Source of the DNA: CALKAL01 sp051846895
GTDB lineage: Bacteria; Bacillota; Bacilli; Bacillales; Alkalibacillaceae
DNA: 64,000 nt
Reading direction: 5' to 3'
NCBI GenBank assembly: GCA_051846895.1
Contig: JBPYCQ010000014.1
Coordinates: forward strand, 1 to 64,000
The translations under genes were made by a program, and so were the position numbers. Position 1 is the stretch's first letter; the number at the start of each line of letters is the position of its first letter. A model generated the notes under the pieces. That model was not told the origin of the DNA, made no database searches, and worked only from the letters and a program-made list of their open reading frames with translations. This document shows positions 24,823-33,622 of the stretch, in pieces.

Positions 24823-27525
24823 GTGACGAACAATTCCTTTAATGCGAAAAAACAATTTGAGCTAAACGGAAAAACTTACAATTACTATCACTTAAAAGTA
24901 CTAGAAGAACAGGGCTATGGTAAAATATCAAAACTACCATTTTCTATTCGTGTGCTTTTAGAATCAGTTTTACGTCAACATGATGGGCGTGTTATCCAAG
25001 ATGAACACGTGACAAAACTGGCTAAGTGGGGTAAAGGTGAAACAGTAGATGTTCCTTTTAAACCATCACGTGTAATTTTACAAGACTTCACAGGGGTTCC
25101 AGCTGTTGTTGACCTTGCTTCATTACGTAAAGCAATGGTTGATTTGGGTGGACGTCCTGAAGAAATTAATCCTGAAGTTCCAGTAGACTTAGTTATTGAC
25201 CACTCAGTACAAGTTGATCGCTATGGAACACCGGATGCCTTAAGAGCGAACATGGAAATTGAATTTGAAAGAAACAAAGAGCGTTATGAATTCCTTCATT
25301 GGGCTCAAAAAGCATTTGATAACTATCGTGCGGTTCCACCAGCAACTGGTATCGTGCACCAAGTAAACTTAGAGTATATTGCTAATGTTGTTCATGAAAT
25401 TGAGAACGAAGATGGAACTTATGATGCATTTCCTGACACTTTAGTTGGTACTGACTCGCATACAACAATGATTAACGGTCTTGGGGTATTAGGATGGGGT
25501 GTCGGTGGTATTGAAGCAGAAGCAGGAATGCTTGGGCAACCTTCATATTTCCCTGCACCAGATGTCATCGGGGTTAAATTTACAGGAAGTTTACCTGAAG
25601 GAACAACTGCTACAGACCTAGCGTTAAAAGTGACTCAAGTTTTACGTGAGAAAAATGTAGTAGGTAAATTTGTCGAGTATTTTGGTCCAGGACTTACTGA
25701 AATGCCACTAGCAGACCGTGCGACAATTTCTAACATGGCACCTGAGTATGGTGCAACGTGTGGTTTCTTCCCAGTAGACGAAGAAGCTTTAGATTACTTG
25801 CGTCTAACTGGACGTTCAGAAGAACACGTACAATTAGTAAAAGAATATTTACAAAAGAATGACTTATTCTATACTCCTGATCAAGAAGATCCTGAGTTTA
25901 CAGAATTAGTAGAAATTAATCTTTCAGAGCTTGAGCCAAGTTTATCTGGACCAAAACGCCCTCAAGATTTAATTGTTCTTTCTGAAATGAAAGAGTCATT
26001 TAACAAAGCGTTAACAGCTCCTCAAGGTAACCAAGGCTTTGGATTGTCTGAAGATGAGAAAAACAAAGAGGCTGTTGTTAAATTTAACAATGGTAAAGAA
26101 GTTACGATGAAGACAGGTGCAGTAGCTATCGCTGCTATTACATCTTGTACGAACACATCTAACCCATACGTTATGTTAGGTTCTGGACTACTCGCCAAAA
26201 ATGCAGTAGAAAAGGGGTTAGAAGTACCTGAGTATGTTAAAACTTCATTAGCACCAGGTTCTAAAGTTGTAACACGTTATTTAGAAGACTCTGGTCTAAT
26301 GGAATATTTAAATAAACTAGGATTTAACCTTGTTGGTTACGGTTGTACAACATGTATCGGTAACTCCGGTCCATTATTACCAGAAATTGAAGAAGCAATT
26401 GCTGAAAATGATTTAACAGTAGCGTCTGTGTTATCTGGTAACCGTAACTTTGAAGGACGTATTCATCCATTAGTTCGTGCTAACTACTTAGCTTCACCAC
26501 CGTTAGTAGTGGCGTACGCTTTAGCTGGTACAGTTGATATTGACTTACTCAACGAACCATTAGGTCAAGATAAAGACGGTAACGATGTTTACTTCAAAGA
26601 TATTTGGCCATCTGCTCAAGAAATTAAAGATGAAGTTAAGAAAGTTGTTACACCTGAAATATTCCGTAAAGAATATGAGCGTGTATTCGATTCTAATGAA
26701 GCATGGAATAAAATCGAAACAACAGATGAACCGTTATATGAGTGGGATGAAGACTCAACTTATATTCAAAACCCACCTTTCTTTGAAGAAATGTCTAAAG
26801 ATCCTAGAGAAATTAGCTCGATTAAGGGATTACGTGTCATTGGTAAGTTTGGCGATTCTGTCACAACAGACCATATTTCACCAGCTGGTGCTATTCCAAA
26901 AGATATGCCGGCAGGACAATATTTAATTGAAAAAGGTGTTACACCGCGCAACTTTAACTCATACGGTTCTCGTCGTGGTAACCATGAAGTGATGATGCGT
27001 GGTACATTTGGTAACATCCGTATCCGTAACCAAATTGCTGAAGGTAGAGAAGGTGGCTATACAACATACTGGCCAACTGGAGAAGTAATGCCGATCTATG
27101 ATGCAGCAATGAAATATAAAGAAGATGGTACTGGATTAATCGTCATCGCTGGTCAAGACTATGGGATGGGAAGTTCACGAGATTGGGCAGCAAAAGGTAC
27201 TGATCTATTAGGAATTAAAACAGTTATCGCTGAAAGTTTCGAGCGTATTCACCGCTCAAACTTAGTTATGATGGGCGTTTTACCGCTTCAGTTTAAAGAT
27301 GGCGACTCTGCTGAATCATTAGGTTTAACAGGTAGAGAAACTTTTGATGTTGAAATTAATGAAGGCGTTAAACCGCATGATCTAATAAAAGTAACAGCTA
27401 CTGATGAAGATGGTAATAAGAAAGAATTTGAAGCGATCGTTCGTTTCGATAGTGAAGTAGAATTAGATTACTATCGTCATGGTGGTATTTTACAAATGGT
27501 GTTACGTAACAAATTAAAAGCTTAA
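24823..27525 (+). CDS. acnA: Aconitate hydratase (citB-type aconitase)
   Basis: 900 aa. Converts citrate to isocitrate in the TCA cycle using a [4Fe-4S] cluster; the apo-form of this type can bind RNA. Cluster cysteines are in TSCTNTSNP and GCTTCIGNSGP. GTDSHTTMINGLGVLGWGVGG and GQDYGMGSSRDWAAKG (swivel domain) are family motifs. The start is GTG 24823 with AAGGGGG upstream. It occupies the position of citB in B. subtilis, ahead of yneN and tlp. A terminator follows. Confidence 0.97.
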   Translation: MTNNSFNAKKQFELNGKTYNYYHLKVLEEQGYGKISKLPFSIRVLLESVLRQHDGRVIQDEHVTKLAKWGKGETVDVPFKPSRVILQDFTGVPAVVDLASLRKAMVDLGGRPEEINPEVPVDLVIDHSVQVDRYGTPDALRANMEIEFERNKERYEFLHWAQKAFDNYRAVPPATGIVHQVNLEYIANVVHEIENEDGTYDAFPDTLVGTDSHTTMINGLGVLGWGVGGIEAEAGMLGQPSYFPAPDVIGVKFTGSLPEGTTATDLALKVTQVLREKNVVGKFVEYFGPGLTEMPLADRATISNMAPEYGATCGFFPVDEEALDYLRLTGRSEEHVQLVKEYLQKNDLFYTPDQEDPEFTELVEINLSELEPSLSGPKRPQDLIVLSEMKESFNKALTAPQGNQGFGLSEDEKNKEAVVKFNNGKEVTMKTGAVAIAAITSCTNTSNPYVMLGSGLLAKNAVEKGLEVPEYVKTSLAPGSKVVTRYLEDSGLMEYLNKLGFNLVGYGCTTCIGNSGPLLPEIEEAIAENDLTVASVLSGNRNFEGRIHPLVRANYLASPPLVVAYALAGTVDIDLLNEPLGQDKDGNDVYFKDIWPSAQEIKDEVKKVVTPEIFRKEYERVFDSNEAWNKIETTDEPLYEWDEDSTYIQNPPFFEEMSKDPREISSIKGLRVIGKFGDSVTTDHISPAGAIPKDMPAGQYLIEKGVTPRNFNSYGSRRGNHEVMMRGTFGNIRIRNQIAEGREGGYTTYWPTGEVMPIYDAAMKYKEDGTGLIVIAGQDYGMGSSRDWAAKGTDLLGIKTVIAESFERIHRSNLVMMGVLPLQFKDGDSAESLGLTGRETFDVEINEGVKPHDLIKVTATDEDGNKKEFEAIVRFDSEVELDYYRHGGILQMVLRNKLKA

Positions 27526-27541
27526 TTATAATCTCATTACT

Positions 27542-27570
27542 AAGCACATCGCATTTTGCGGTGTGCTTTT
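27542..27570 (+). terminator. Terminator after acnA
   Basis: 12-bp stem with one G-T pair (27542-27553 with 27557-27568) and 3-nt loop, ending in T's. Confidence 0.8.
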
Positions 27571-27741
27571 CCTATTTTGATTATAAATTTACTTCATCAT
27601 TTTATTCTAATATGTATTTTCCAGAATAATACATAAAAAATAATAGTATTAACAAAAAAGTCATCATTTTTAATACTTTGCACAAAGTATTAAAATAAAT
27701 ATTTGATATGATAAGAGTGAACAGTAATTGAAGGTGATTAT

Positions 27742-28401
27742 ATGATTGATGTATTAAAAATAGGCCCTTTAAATATTTATATTCCATATTTACTATATAT
27801 TCTAGTAATTGTATTGACGCTATTTTTAAGTTATTTAATTACAAGAAGACATTTAATATCTTTTAACAAAAAACCGTCTGATTTAGTGTTAGAGTATTGG
27901 ATTCTTTTCATAGTTGTATGGAAATTAAGTTACTTTATATATCATCCCGGTGATGTCGTTCATTTAGTGCAATCGATAATCTTCTTTGATGGAGGAGAAC
28001 TCGGCATTGTATTAGGTTTTTTATTAGTCGTGACCTACAGTTATTACATTAGCCGTAAACAGAATATTTTACTTGAATATCAAACATTACTCATAATATT
28101 TTGTGCAATAGTATTTATCGGATTTGTGAGGCTTATATCATTTATTTATGTGCCTAATGTCATCATTTTAGTCGAAGGTATAGCATACTTATTTATTGCT
28201 AGTCTCATTTTTAATAGTAGAAATATAAAAAACTTTGTTGCTCAATTAAAATATTTTAGATGGGCACTTATTGTATGGGTATTATTCCGTATTGTACTAG
28301 ATGAGATTCAAATATATTTTATATGGTTATTAGGCGTAATCATTATCGCAGTCGTGATTTTGTTTATTGAATGGAATGATTCTCGAAAGGAGATAGATTA
28401 A
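27742..28401 (+). CDS. Lgt-like polytopic membrane protein, catalytic residues not evident
   Basis: 219 aa with about seven membrane segments. The start IGPLNIYIPYLLYILVIVL and the later IIFFDGGELGIVLGFLLVV resemble the beginning and the central GG-L-HGG region of prolipoprotein diacylglyceryl transferase (Lgt). However, the essential His and the Lgt arginine-rich signature are not recognisable. It immediately precedes the TlpA-type thioredoxin gene (stop codon and ATG abut), so the two are very likely translated together. It may be a membrane partner of that thioredoxin rather than a lipoprotein-modifying enzyme. Function not established. Confidence 0.6.
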   Translation: MIDVLKIGPLNIYIPYLLYILVIVLTLFLSYLITRRHLISFNKKPSDLVLEYWILFIVVWKLSYFIYHPGDVVHLVQSIIFFDGGELGIVLGFLLVVTYSYYISRKQNILLEYQTLLIIFCAIVFIGFVRLISFIYVPNVIILVEGIAYLFIASLIFNSRNIKNFVAQLKYFRWALIVWVLFRIVLDEIQIYFIWLLGVIIIAVVILFIEWNDSRKEID

Positions 28402-28980
28402 ATGTTATTCAAACGACTTTTAGCACTAGGTGTCATATTAACTTTACTCGGAATTATTGTGTACAACGTTATTGCTGATAATCAAACAAGTGAGGAAGAA
28501 ATGAATGGTCCATTATTTGTCGTGCCTGAAAATATGGATGTAGATATGACGGGTGTTGACGTAGGTGATTTAGCTAAAGATTTTCAATTAAGAGATTTAG
28601 ATGGGAATTTGGTTCGGTTGAGTGACTTACGAGGTAAAAAAGTATTTTTAAATTTCTGGGCATCTTGGTGTGGACCATGTAAAGCAGAAATGCCACATAT
28701 GCAGGACTTCTATGAGAAGTATAGTGACGAAGTAGAAATAATTGCCGTAAACGTTACAGGCTCTGAAGTAAATAGTAGTAATGTTAAAAAGTTTGTTGAT
28801 GACTATGAATTAACGTTTCCAGTACTGCTAGATGATACGAATGAAGTGTCTGTTACTTATTTAGCTTTACAGCTACCGACGACTTACTTTATAAATAGTG
28901 ATGGAATCATACAATTACAGAGGAAAATCGGCCCAATGACTTATGAGGAAATGGAGAAAAAGATGAAGCAACTCGATTAA
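28402..28980 (+). CDS. yneN: TlpA/ResA-family thiol-disulfide oxidoreductase (YneN-like)
   Basis: 192 aa. N-terminal membrane anchor (about residues 4-25), then an extracytoplasmic thioredoxin fold with the redox motif NFWASWCGPCKAEMPHM and the cis-Pro loop LQLPTTYFI. Related to ResA, which reduces apocytochrome c or other exported proteins. It follows aconitase as yneN does in B. subtilis. It is directly coupled to the Lgt-like membrane gene upstream. CcdA encoded at 16.3 kb is a plausible electron donor (inference). Confidence 0.9.
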   Translation: MLFKRLLALGVILTLLGIIVYNVIADNQTSEEEMNGPLFVVPENMDVDMTGVDVGDLAKDFQLRDLDGNLVRLSDLRGKKVFLNFWASWCGPCKAEMPHMQDFYEKYSDEVEIIAVNVTGSEVNSSNVKKFVDDYELTFPVLLDDTNEVSVTYLALQLPTTYFINSDGIIQLQRKIGPMTYEEMEKKMKQLD

Positions 28981-29031
28981 ATGTATAATTTACCAACAGA
29001 TTGGTCATCCTAGAACAAAAAGGAGACGATG

Positions 29032-29181
29032 ATGTTGCGTAAAAAAGACTATTTATCTTACAAAGCACTTATTGAAAGTGAAAAAGAGAAAATATTAAAT
29101 AACCCAGAAGAACTAGAAAGAATTTATGAAAAACTAGATGAACGTTTTGAATTAAAAGATACTAATGAAAATCATGCATAA
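29032..29181 (+). CDS. Small basic/charged protein, FbpB-like
   Basis: 49 aa: begins MLRKKDYLSYKALIESEKEK and continues with an amphipathic charged helix (NPEELERIYEKLDERFE). The pattern resembles the Fur-regulated basic protein B family (small RNA-assisting proteins in Bacillus), but no Fur box is seen, so that name is tentative. AAAGGAG precedes the start; a second ATG lies one codon earlier. It lies between yneN and tlp. Confidence 0.55.
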   Translation: MLRKKDYLSYKALIESEKEKILNNPEELERIYEKLDERFELKDTNENHA

Positions 29182-29231
29182 ATTATTCTTGTCATCTCAT
29201 AATAAAAATAAATGCATTTAAAGGAGATGAC

Positions 29232-29477
29232 ATGATGGATAGAAACCGTAATTTTGAAAATGAGCCAAAACCAGACGATCGCTCTGATAATGTTGAAAAG
29301 CTTCAACAAAATATTGAAAATACGATTGAAAATATGGAAGAAGCAGAAGAATCAATGAGTACTGCATCGGGAGAACAAAGACAACAAATTCAGCAAAAAA
29401 ATAAAAGAAGAGAAGAGTCTATTGAAGGCATGCGTGAAGAAATTAAAGATGAATATCATGATCAAAATAATCAGTAA
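29232..29477 (+). CDS. tlp: Small acid-soluble spore protein Tlp
   Basis: 81 aa, very hydrophilic, helical. Contains the Tlp signature KPDDRSDNVEKLQQNIENTI. Tlp is made in the forespore and packed in the spore core. It shows that the organism is a spore former, together with sirA. GGAG precedes two adjacent ATG codons. The order aconitase-yneN-tlp-yneP matches B. subtilis; sspN, which precedes tlp there, is not seen. Confidence 0.92.
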   Translation: MMDRNRNFENEPKPDDRSDNVEKLQQNIENTIENMEEAEESMSTASGEQRQQIQQKNKRREESIEGMREEIKDEYHDQNNQ

Positions 29478-29493
29478 CAATAGTATCAGATGG

Positions 29494-29566
29494 CCCTCAA
29501 TTGAGGGTTTTCTTCTTTTATTGAGTAATCACTTTACTTATACTTAAAGTGATTACTCATTTTTTA
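29494..29566 (+). terminator. Two tandem terminators after tlp
   Basis: First hairpin CCCTCAATTGAGGG (29494-29507) with a T-rich tail. Second hairpin has a perfect 15-bp stem (29522-29536 with 29545-29559) followed by seven T's. Confidence 0.88.
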
Positions 29567-29631
29567 TGGGAAGTTAAATAAATAATTATGTTAAAATAAT
29601 GACTATATAAAGCAGAGAGGATGGATACTTA

Positions 29632-30051
29632 ATGGTAGTTAATGAATCATTCGTTAAAGTACGATATCAAGAAACGGATCAAATGGGTGTTGTCTATCAT
29701 GCGAATTATTTAGTCTGGTTTGAGATTGGGAGAACAAACTTAATCGAACAGCTAGGGTTTAAATATGCTGATATGGAGAAAGTAGGAATTGTCTCACCTG
29801 TAGTTGACATAGAAGCTAAATATAAAAAACCTTTAAAATACGGACAAACGGCAATCGTAAAAACATCAATAGAACGTTATGATGGGTTCCGTGTCGTCTA
29901 CTACTATGAAGTTTATAATGACGAAGGTGAACTTGCAGTGACTGGACGATCGACTCATGTATGCGTAAAAAAGGAAAACTTCAGACCAATCTCCATCAAA
30001 AAGCAATTTCCTGACTGGCATGAAGCATATATGAAGGCTGTGGGAGAATAG
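29632..30051 (+). CDS. yneP: Acyl-CoA thioesterase, YneP/YbgC hotdog family
   Basis: 139 aa. Hotdog-fold thioesterase that hydrolyses acyl-CoA. The catalytic region VRYQETDQMGVVYHANYLVWFEIGRTNLI carries the Asp of the 4-hydroxybenzoyl-CoA thioesterase class. Cytosolic. The exact acyl substrate is unknown. The next gene, yneQ, starts one base after the stop. Confidence 0.9.
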   Translation: MVVNESFVKVRYQETDQMGVVYHANYLVWFEIGRTNLIEQLGFKYADMEKVGIVSPVVDIEAKYKKPLKYGQTAIVKTSIERYDGFRVVYYYEVYNDEGELAVTGRSTHVCVKKENFRPISIKKQFPDWHEAYMKAVGE

Positions 30052-30052
30052 A

Positions 30053-30349
30053 ATGGCTTTTGGAATTAAACGTCAAGAATTAAACGAATGGAAACAGGCA
30101 GTGGGCCGTGGTGAGATAGCTTTTTTAACACATTACTGGGTTGATGAGCGGTTCCCTCATATGAGGACAGTGACAAAGGTAGGGTGCAGCGATGTAAATA
30201 AGCTAATCCGTTGGGGAAAGAAATATGGTTTGAAACCGGAGTGGATTCATCGAAATGAAAAGTATCCTCACTTTGATTTAATTGGTTCTTTTCAGAAAGA
30301 TATAATGAGAGCGGAAAACAAACTTGATCAATTGAATAGATTTACATAA
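30053..30349 (+). CDS. yneQ: Conserved hypothetical protein YneQ
   Basis: 98 aa. Basic, Trp/His-rich protein (THYWVDERFPHMRTVTKVGC, then WGKKYGLKPEWIHRNEKYPHFDLIG). It matches YneQ of Bacillus by sequence pattern and by position after yneP. Function unknown. Cotranscribed with yneP by spacing. Confidence 0.85.
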   Translation: MAFGIKRQELNEWKQAVGRGEIAFLTHYWVDERFPHMRTVTKVGCSDVNKLIRWGKKYGLKPEWIHRNEKYPHFDLIGSFQKDIMRAENKLDQLNRFT

Positions 30350-30377
30350 AGGCTCACTCTTGAAGAGATGAGCCTTT
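30348..30377. terminator. Bidirectional terminator between yneQ and yidD
   Basis: 9-bp perfect outer stem (30348-30356 with 30369-30377) followed by T-rich DNA, between convergent genes. Confidence 0.75.
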
Positions 30378-30602
30378 GTTTTTATTCTTCTTTTCAGGAA
30401 CTGGGTCAAATCCACCTGGGTGAAAAGGATGGCATTTTAATATCCGTTTAACAGTTAAATAAAGGCCCTTAAAAAATCCAAACCGTTCAAAGGCTTCGAT
30501 GCCGTATTGTGAGCATGTCGGTTGAAATCGACATGATGGTCCTTTTAAAGGTGAAATATATTTACGATATATTTTGATTAAAAATATGAAAATATGTTTC
30601 AT
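30354..30602 (-). CDS. yidD: Membrane protein insertion efficiency factor YidD
   Basis: 82 aa. Small amphipathic membrane-associated protein that aids YidC/Sec-dependent insertion. The signature YISPLKGPSCRFQPTCSQYGIEAFERFG and RILKCHPFHPGGFDPVP is complete. It is in the same direction as folE2, 15 nt downstream of it. The position between yneQ and plsY differs from B. subtilis. Confidence 0.94.
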   Translation of the reverse strand: MKHIFIFLIKIYRKYISPLKGPSCRFQPTCSQYGIEAFERFGFFKGLYLTVKRILKCHPFHPGGFDPVPEKKNKNKGSSLQE

Positions 30603-30617
30603 TACATAACCTACTTA

Positions 30618-31538
30618 CTACTCATCTCGTTTGTCGTAAGTAATAGATGCAACGGCATCATGCAGATGGATTGACTCTTCGTTAGTACATTTAACATGAA
30701 ACTTTTCAATGAAGTCAATCTCATATAAATCACTAGCCACAAGTCTAACAACATCTTCAACAAAACGAGGATTTTCATACGCTGTTTCTGTGACCACTTT
30801 TTCATCAGGTCTTTTTAATACTGGATGAATTCTCGCACTGGCATTAGACTCGGCCGCTTCAAGAAGAACTTCTTTCCAATCATATTTATCTTCATCAAAA
30901 TCATCGTTTAATGTCACTTCAACAGTCACGTTACCTCGTTGATTATGTGCACTATATTCACTAATTTCCTTTGAACAAGGACAAAGAGTCGTAATCTTGG
31001 CATTCATCCCAACTGATACATCATAGCCTTGATCAATATGATAGCGAACTTTCATCCAAGCATCAGCGTAGTTCATTCCAGCCTTGCTCGTATAAGGAGC
31101 TTTTCTTTCAAAAAACCAAGGGAAGCTCACTTGTAATTCAGCATCCTGTTGTTCAAGCCGAATGTGTAGGTAGTAAACAAACTGTTTTAATGTTGCAATA
31201 TCTATGACAAAACCATTTTCATAATATTCTTGTAGTTGTTCAGTGAAACGGCTCATATTAGTTCCTTTAGCACCTTGAGATATACTAGATGCAAAGTAAA
31301 AAGTGCCAATTGTTGTCTGTGTTTTTGGATTAAGCTTACTATTTATTATTATTGGGTGTTTAACATTGGAAATACCAACGACGTCTAAATGGAACAAAAA
31401 GTCTTTTTTCGTGTTTTGTAAATCCGCCATTTTACTTTTTTCTTCTGGTTTTGTTTTGGGTCCTGGTTCGACCGAACCGAATAATTTATGTCGTTCTTGT
31501 TTTGATGGTAATTGTTTTTTTCTTTTAATTTCGTTCAT
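30618..31538 (-). CDS. folE2: GTP cyclohydrolase FolE2
   Basis: 306 aa. Converts GTP to dihydroneopterin triphosphate, the first step of folate synthesis, in the metal-flexible type IB form. The family block with the active-site Cys is TLCPCSKEIS; NQRGNVTVEV and VEDVVRLVASDLYEI are further family regions. ATG 31538 was chosen over an upstream ATG because AAAGGAGT stands at the right distance and the protein then begins MNEIKRKKQLPSKQERHKLFG. In B. subtilis FolE2 is the zinc-starvation substitute for FolE; no Zur box was recognised here, and no folE1 is in the window. Confidence 0.93.
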   Translation of the reverse strand: MNEIKRKKQLPSKQERHKLFGSVEPGPKTKPEEKSKMADLQNTKKDFLFHLDVVGISNVKHPIIINSKLNPKTQTTIGTFYFASSISQGAKGTNMSRFTEQLQEYYENGFVIDIATLKQFVYYLHIRLEQQDAELQVSFPWFFERKAPYTSKAGMNYADAWMKVRYHIDQGYDVSVGMNAKITTLCPCSKEISEYSAHNQRGNVTVEVTLNDDFDEDKYDWKEVLLEAAESNASARIHPVLKRPDEKVVTETAYENPRFVEDVVRLVASDLYEIDFIEKFHVKCTNEESIHLHDAVASITYDKRDE

Positions 31539-31615
31539 AACTATGACTCCTTTCAGAAGCACAAATACAAATTTAAGTATACATGAGAAGTCTTAATGTT
31601 ATCAATGGTTTAGAC

Positions 31616-32794
31616 TTATTCTAAATAAGGTACAACTTCAACGTTATTTGTATATGTTTGAATAAGTTTTTTCGTCTGTTCAAATAGCTGTTTAGCGTTT
31701 GATAAATGATATTGATCAGCATCTATTAAAGGTACTATTTTATAATTTCTAAAATTATGATAATAGTTATAAGTAGGCATCACTTTAGCATTTGATACAG
31801 TATGAGTAATACCATCTTGATCGATCGTTTTTGTCAACTCGATTTGCATAATAGCACCAATTAAGCGATTAATACCAACTTGGCCGGAGATAAAGTTGCC
31901 TAATGAATATGCAACAAATCGTTCGTTACCATCATTCGTTGCAATCCAATCAACGGGCTGCAACACATGCGGATGATGGCCGATAATGACATCTGCACCT
32001 TCACTAGTTAAAATTTCTGCAAGATGTATTTGTTCATCATTTGGATATGTATGATATTCTTGACCAAAATGCATGCTTACAACTACGAAGTCAGTACTTT
32101 GTTTTAACTGTTTAATATCTGCTACAATCTTTTCCTCATCAATTAAATTAACTAAATAGTCTTTACCCTCAGGTACTGGGATTCCATTTGTACCGTATGT
32201 ATAAGCTAAAAATCCGACTGAAATACCCTTTCTATTAATAATACGCGGCGTTGCTTGATCAGATTCATTTTGATAAGAGCCCACGTATTCAATTCCAATA
32301 TTGTTTAAGAAATTAGTGGCATTCATTATAGCCTGTTCTCCACGGTCTAATGTGTGGTTGTTAGCCATCGAGACGATATCTACACCAGCATCTTTTAAGG
32401 CTATCCCAACTTCATAAGGTGAGTTGAATGTAGGATATGATGAAAGTCCGATTTCTGTACCACCTAATACGGTTTCTTGATTGGCAAACGTAATATCTGC
32501 ATTTTCGATATAAGGCTTTACTAATTCAATCATTGGGCGAAAGTCATAGCCATTTGAGGTTTTCGCATCTTCATACACTGAGTTATGAATTAATATATCA
32601 CCAATAGCGTTTAACGTAATCGTAGAACTAAATGATTTAGATTTATAAAAATGCTCCACATCACTGTTGTAATGGTCTTTTACTTCAATTATTTCTGTAT
32701 TTACGTTTTCACTCGTTTGGCCTTTAAATGCAAAGAAGGCAATAGATATAAAGACCACTAATGTACTAACAAAAATAATAAATAACTTTTTCAA
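31616..32794 (-). CDS. CapA-family putative metallophosphatase, membrane anchored
   Basis: 392 aa. N-terminal membrane segment or signal anchor (about residues 3-23), then an extracellular PGA_cap/CapA domain with metal-binding motifs NAIGDILIH, NQETVL, MANNHTLDRG and IIGHHPHVLQPV. The family includes PgsA/CapA of poly-gamma-glutamate synthesis, but no pgsB/pgsC genes are near, so a capsule role should not be assumed. Same direction as plsY and folE2, with a terminator between it and plsY. Confidence 0.85.
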   Translation of the reverse strand: MKKLFIIFVSTLVVFISIAFFAFKGQTSENVNTEIIEVKDHYNSDVEHFYKSKSFSSTITLNAIGDILIHNSVYEDAKTSNGYDFRPMIELVKPYIENADITFANQETVLGGTEIGLSSYPTFNSPYEVGIALKDAGVDIVSMANNHTLDRGEQAIMNATNFLNNIGIEYVGSYQNESDQATPRIINRKGISVGFLAYTYGTNGIPVPEGKDYLVNLIDEEKIVADIKQLKQSTDFVVVSMHFGQEYHTYPNDEQIHLAEILTSEGADVIIGHHPHVLQPVDWIATNDGNERFVAYSLGNFISGQVGINRLIGAIMQIELTKTIDQDGITHTVSNAKVMPTYNYYHNFRNYKIVPLIDADQYHLSNAKQLFEQTKKLIQTYTNNVEVVPYLE

Positions 32795-32817
32795 TTTATA
32801 TCATCCCTTTTAAAAAA

Positions 32818-32838
32818 GAGTCCGATCTAACCGGACTC
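32818..32838 (-). terminator. Terminator after plsY
   Basis: Perfect 7-bp GC-rich stem (32838-32832 with 32824-32818) followed on the minus strand by six T's. Confidence 0.8.
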
Positions 32839-32843
32839 AATGA

Positions 32844-33437
32844 TTACATCCATTTTATCTTAGGTTCTGTTTTGTTTTTAATTCGTTTAATATTATCTCG
32901 GTGACGGTAAATTACAAAAGTTGCAAGAAATATAGTAACGATGATTAAACCTATATCTTGCATAATGACCGATGTAATGACTGCTACAACACCTGTTAAC
33001 ATCGATGATAGTGAAACATACTTAAAAAGTTTTAAAAATGTAAAAAATGAAAGCACTAAAATTAAAAATAGTAATGGACTTACTCCTAAAAGAACACCAC
33101 CTGATGTAGCAACAGCCTTACCACCACGGAATTTTGCAAATAGTGGATAAGTATGTCCCAAGACAGCGAAAGCACCGACAATTAGTGGTTGAAGTTCAGG
33201 TTGGAAGTATAGCACAATTATAACGGGTGCAGTTCCTTTCAAAATGTCTAAAATCGAGACAATTAATCCAGCCTTTTTACCTAGTACTCGAAAAGTATTA
33301 GTCCCACCTAGGTTTCCACTACCATGTTCACGGATATCGGTCTGATAAAAAACTTTACCAATAACGAGTGCAAAGGGAATTGAACCAAATAAATAAGCAA
33401 TAATGGCAAAAATCACATACTCCAATAAATATTCCAT
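32844..33437 (-). CDS. plsY: Glycerol-3-phosphate acyltransferase PlsY
   Basis: 197 aa. Membrane acyltransferase that moves acyl groups from acyl-phosphate to glycerol 3-phosphate, the first step of phospholipid synthesis in Gram-positives. Five membrane segments. The conserved loops are GSIPFALVIGK, REHGSGNLGGTNTFRVLGKKAG and GHTYPLFAKFRGGKAVATSGG. It is divergent from yneT, as in B. subtilis. AAAGGAGAA precedes the start. Confidence 0.95.
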   Translation of the reverse strand: MEYLLEYVIFAIIAYLFGSIPFALVIGKVFYQTDIREHGSGNLGGTNTFRVLGKKAGLIVSILDILKGTAPVIIVLYFQPELQPLIVGAFAVLGHTYPLFAKFRGGKAVATSGGVLLGVSPLLFLILVLSFFTFLKLFKYVSLSSMLTGVVAVITSVIMQDIGLIIVTIFLATFVIYRHRDNIKRIKNKTEPKIKWM

Positions 33438-33622
33438 ACTCGTTCTCCTTTATATTAGTTAGACGATTTAGTCTATTTTATTCTAACAAATGAAACAAAA
33501 ATAAAGAAGATGCTAACTAGTATTATTTTAACATCGCCGTAATAATGAATACGATATTGAGTAATATGCAAAAAAAGGATATGCTATTAATTAAGAGTTT
33601 TTAGTGAAGGAGCGAACTTTTT

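Noticed and set aside
31616..32794. Poly-gamma-glutamate capsule gene
   Set aside because: The CapA-like domain is present but pgsB, pgsC and pgsE are not adjacent; only the broad family call is supported.
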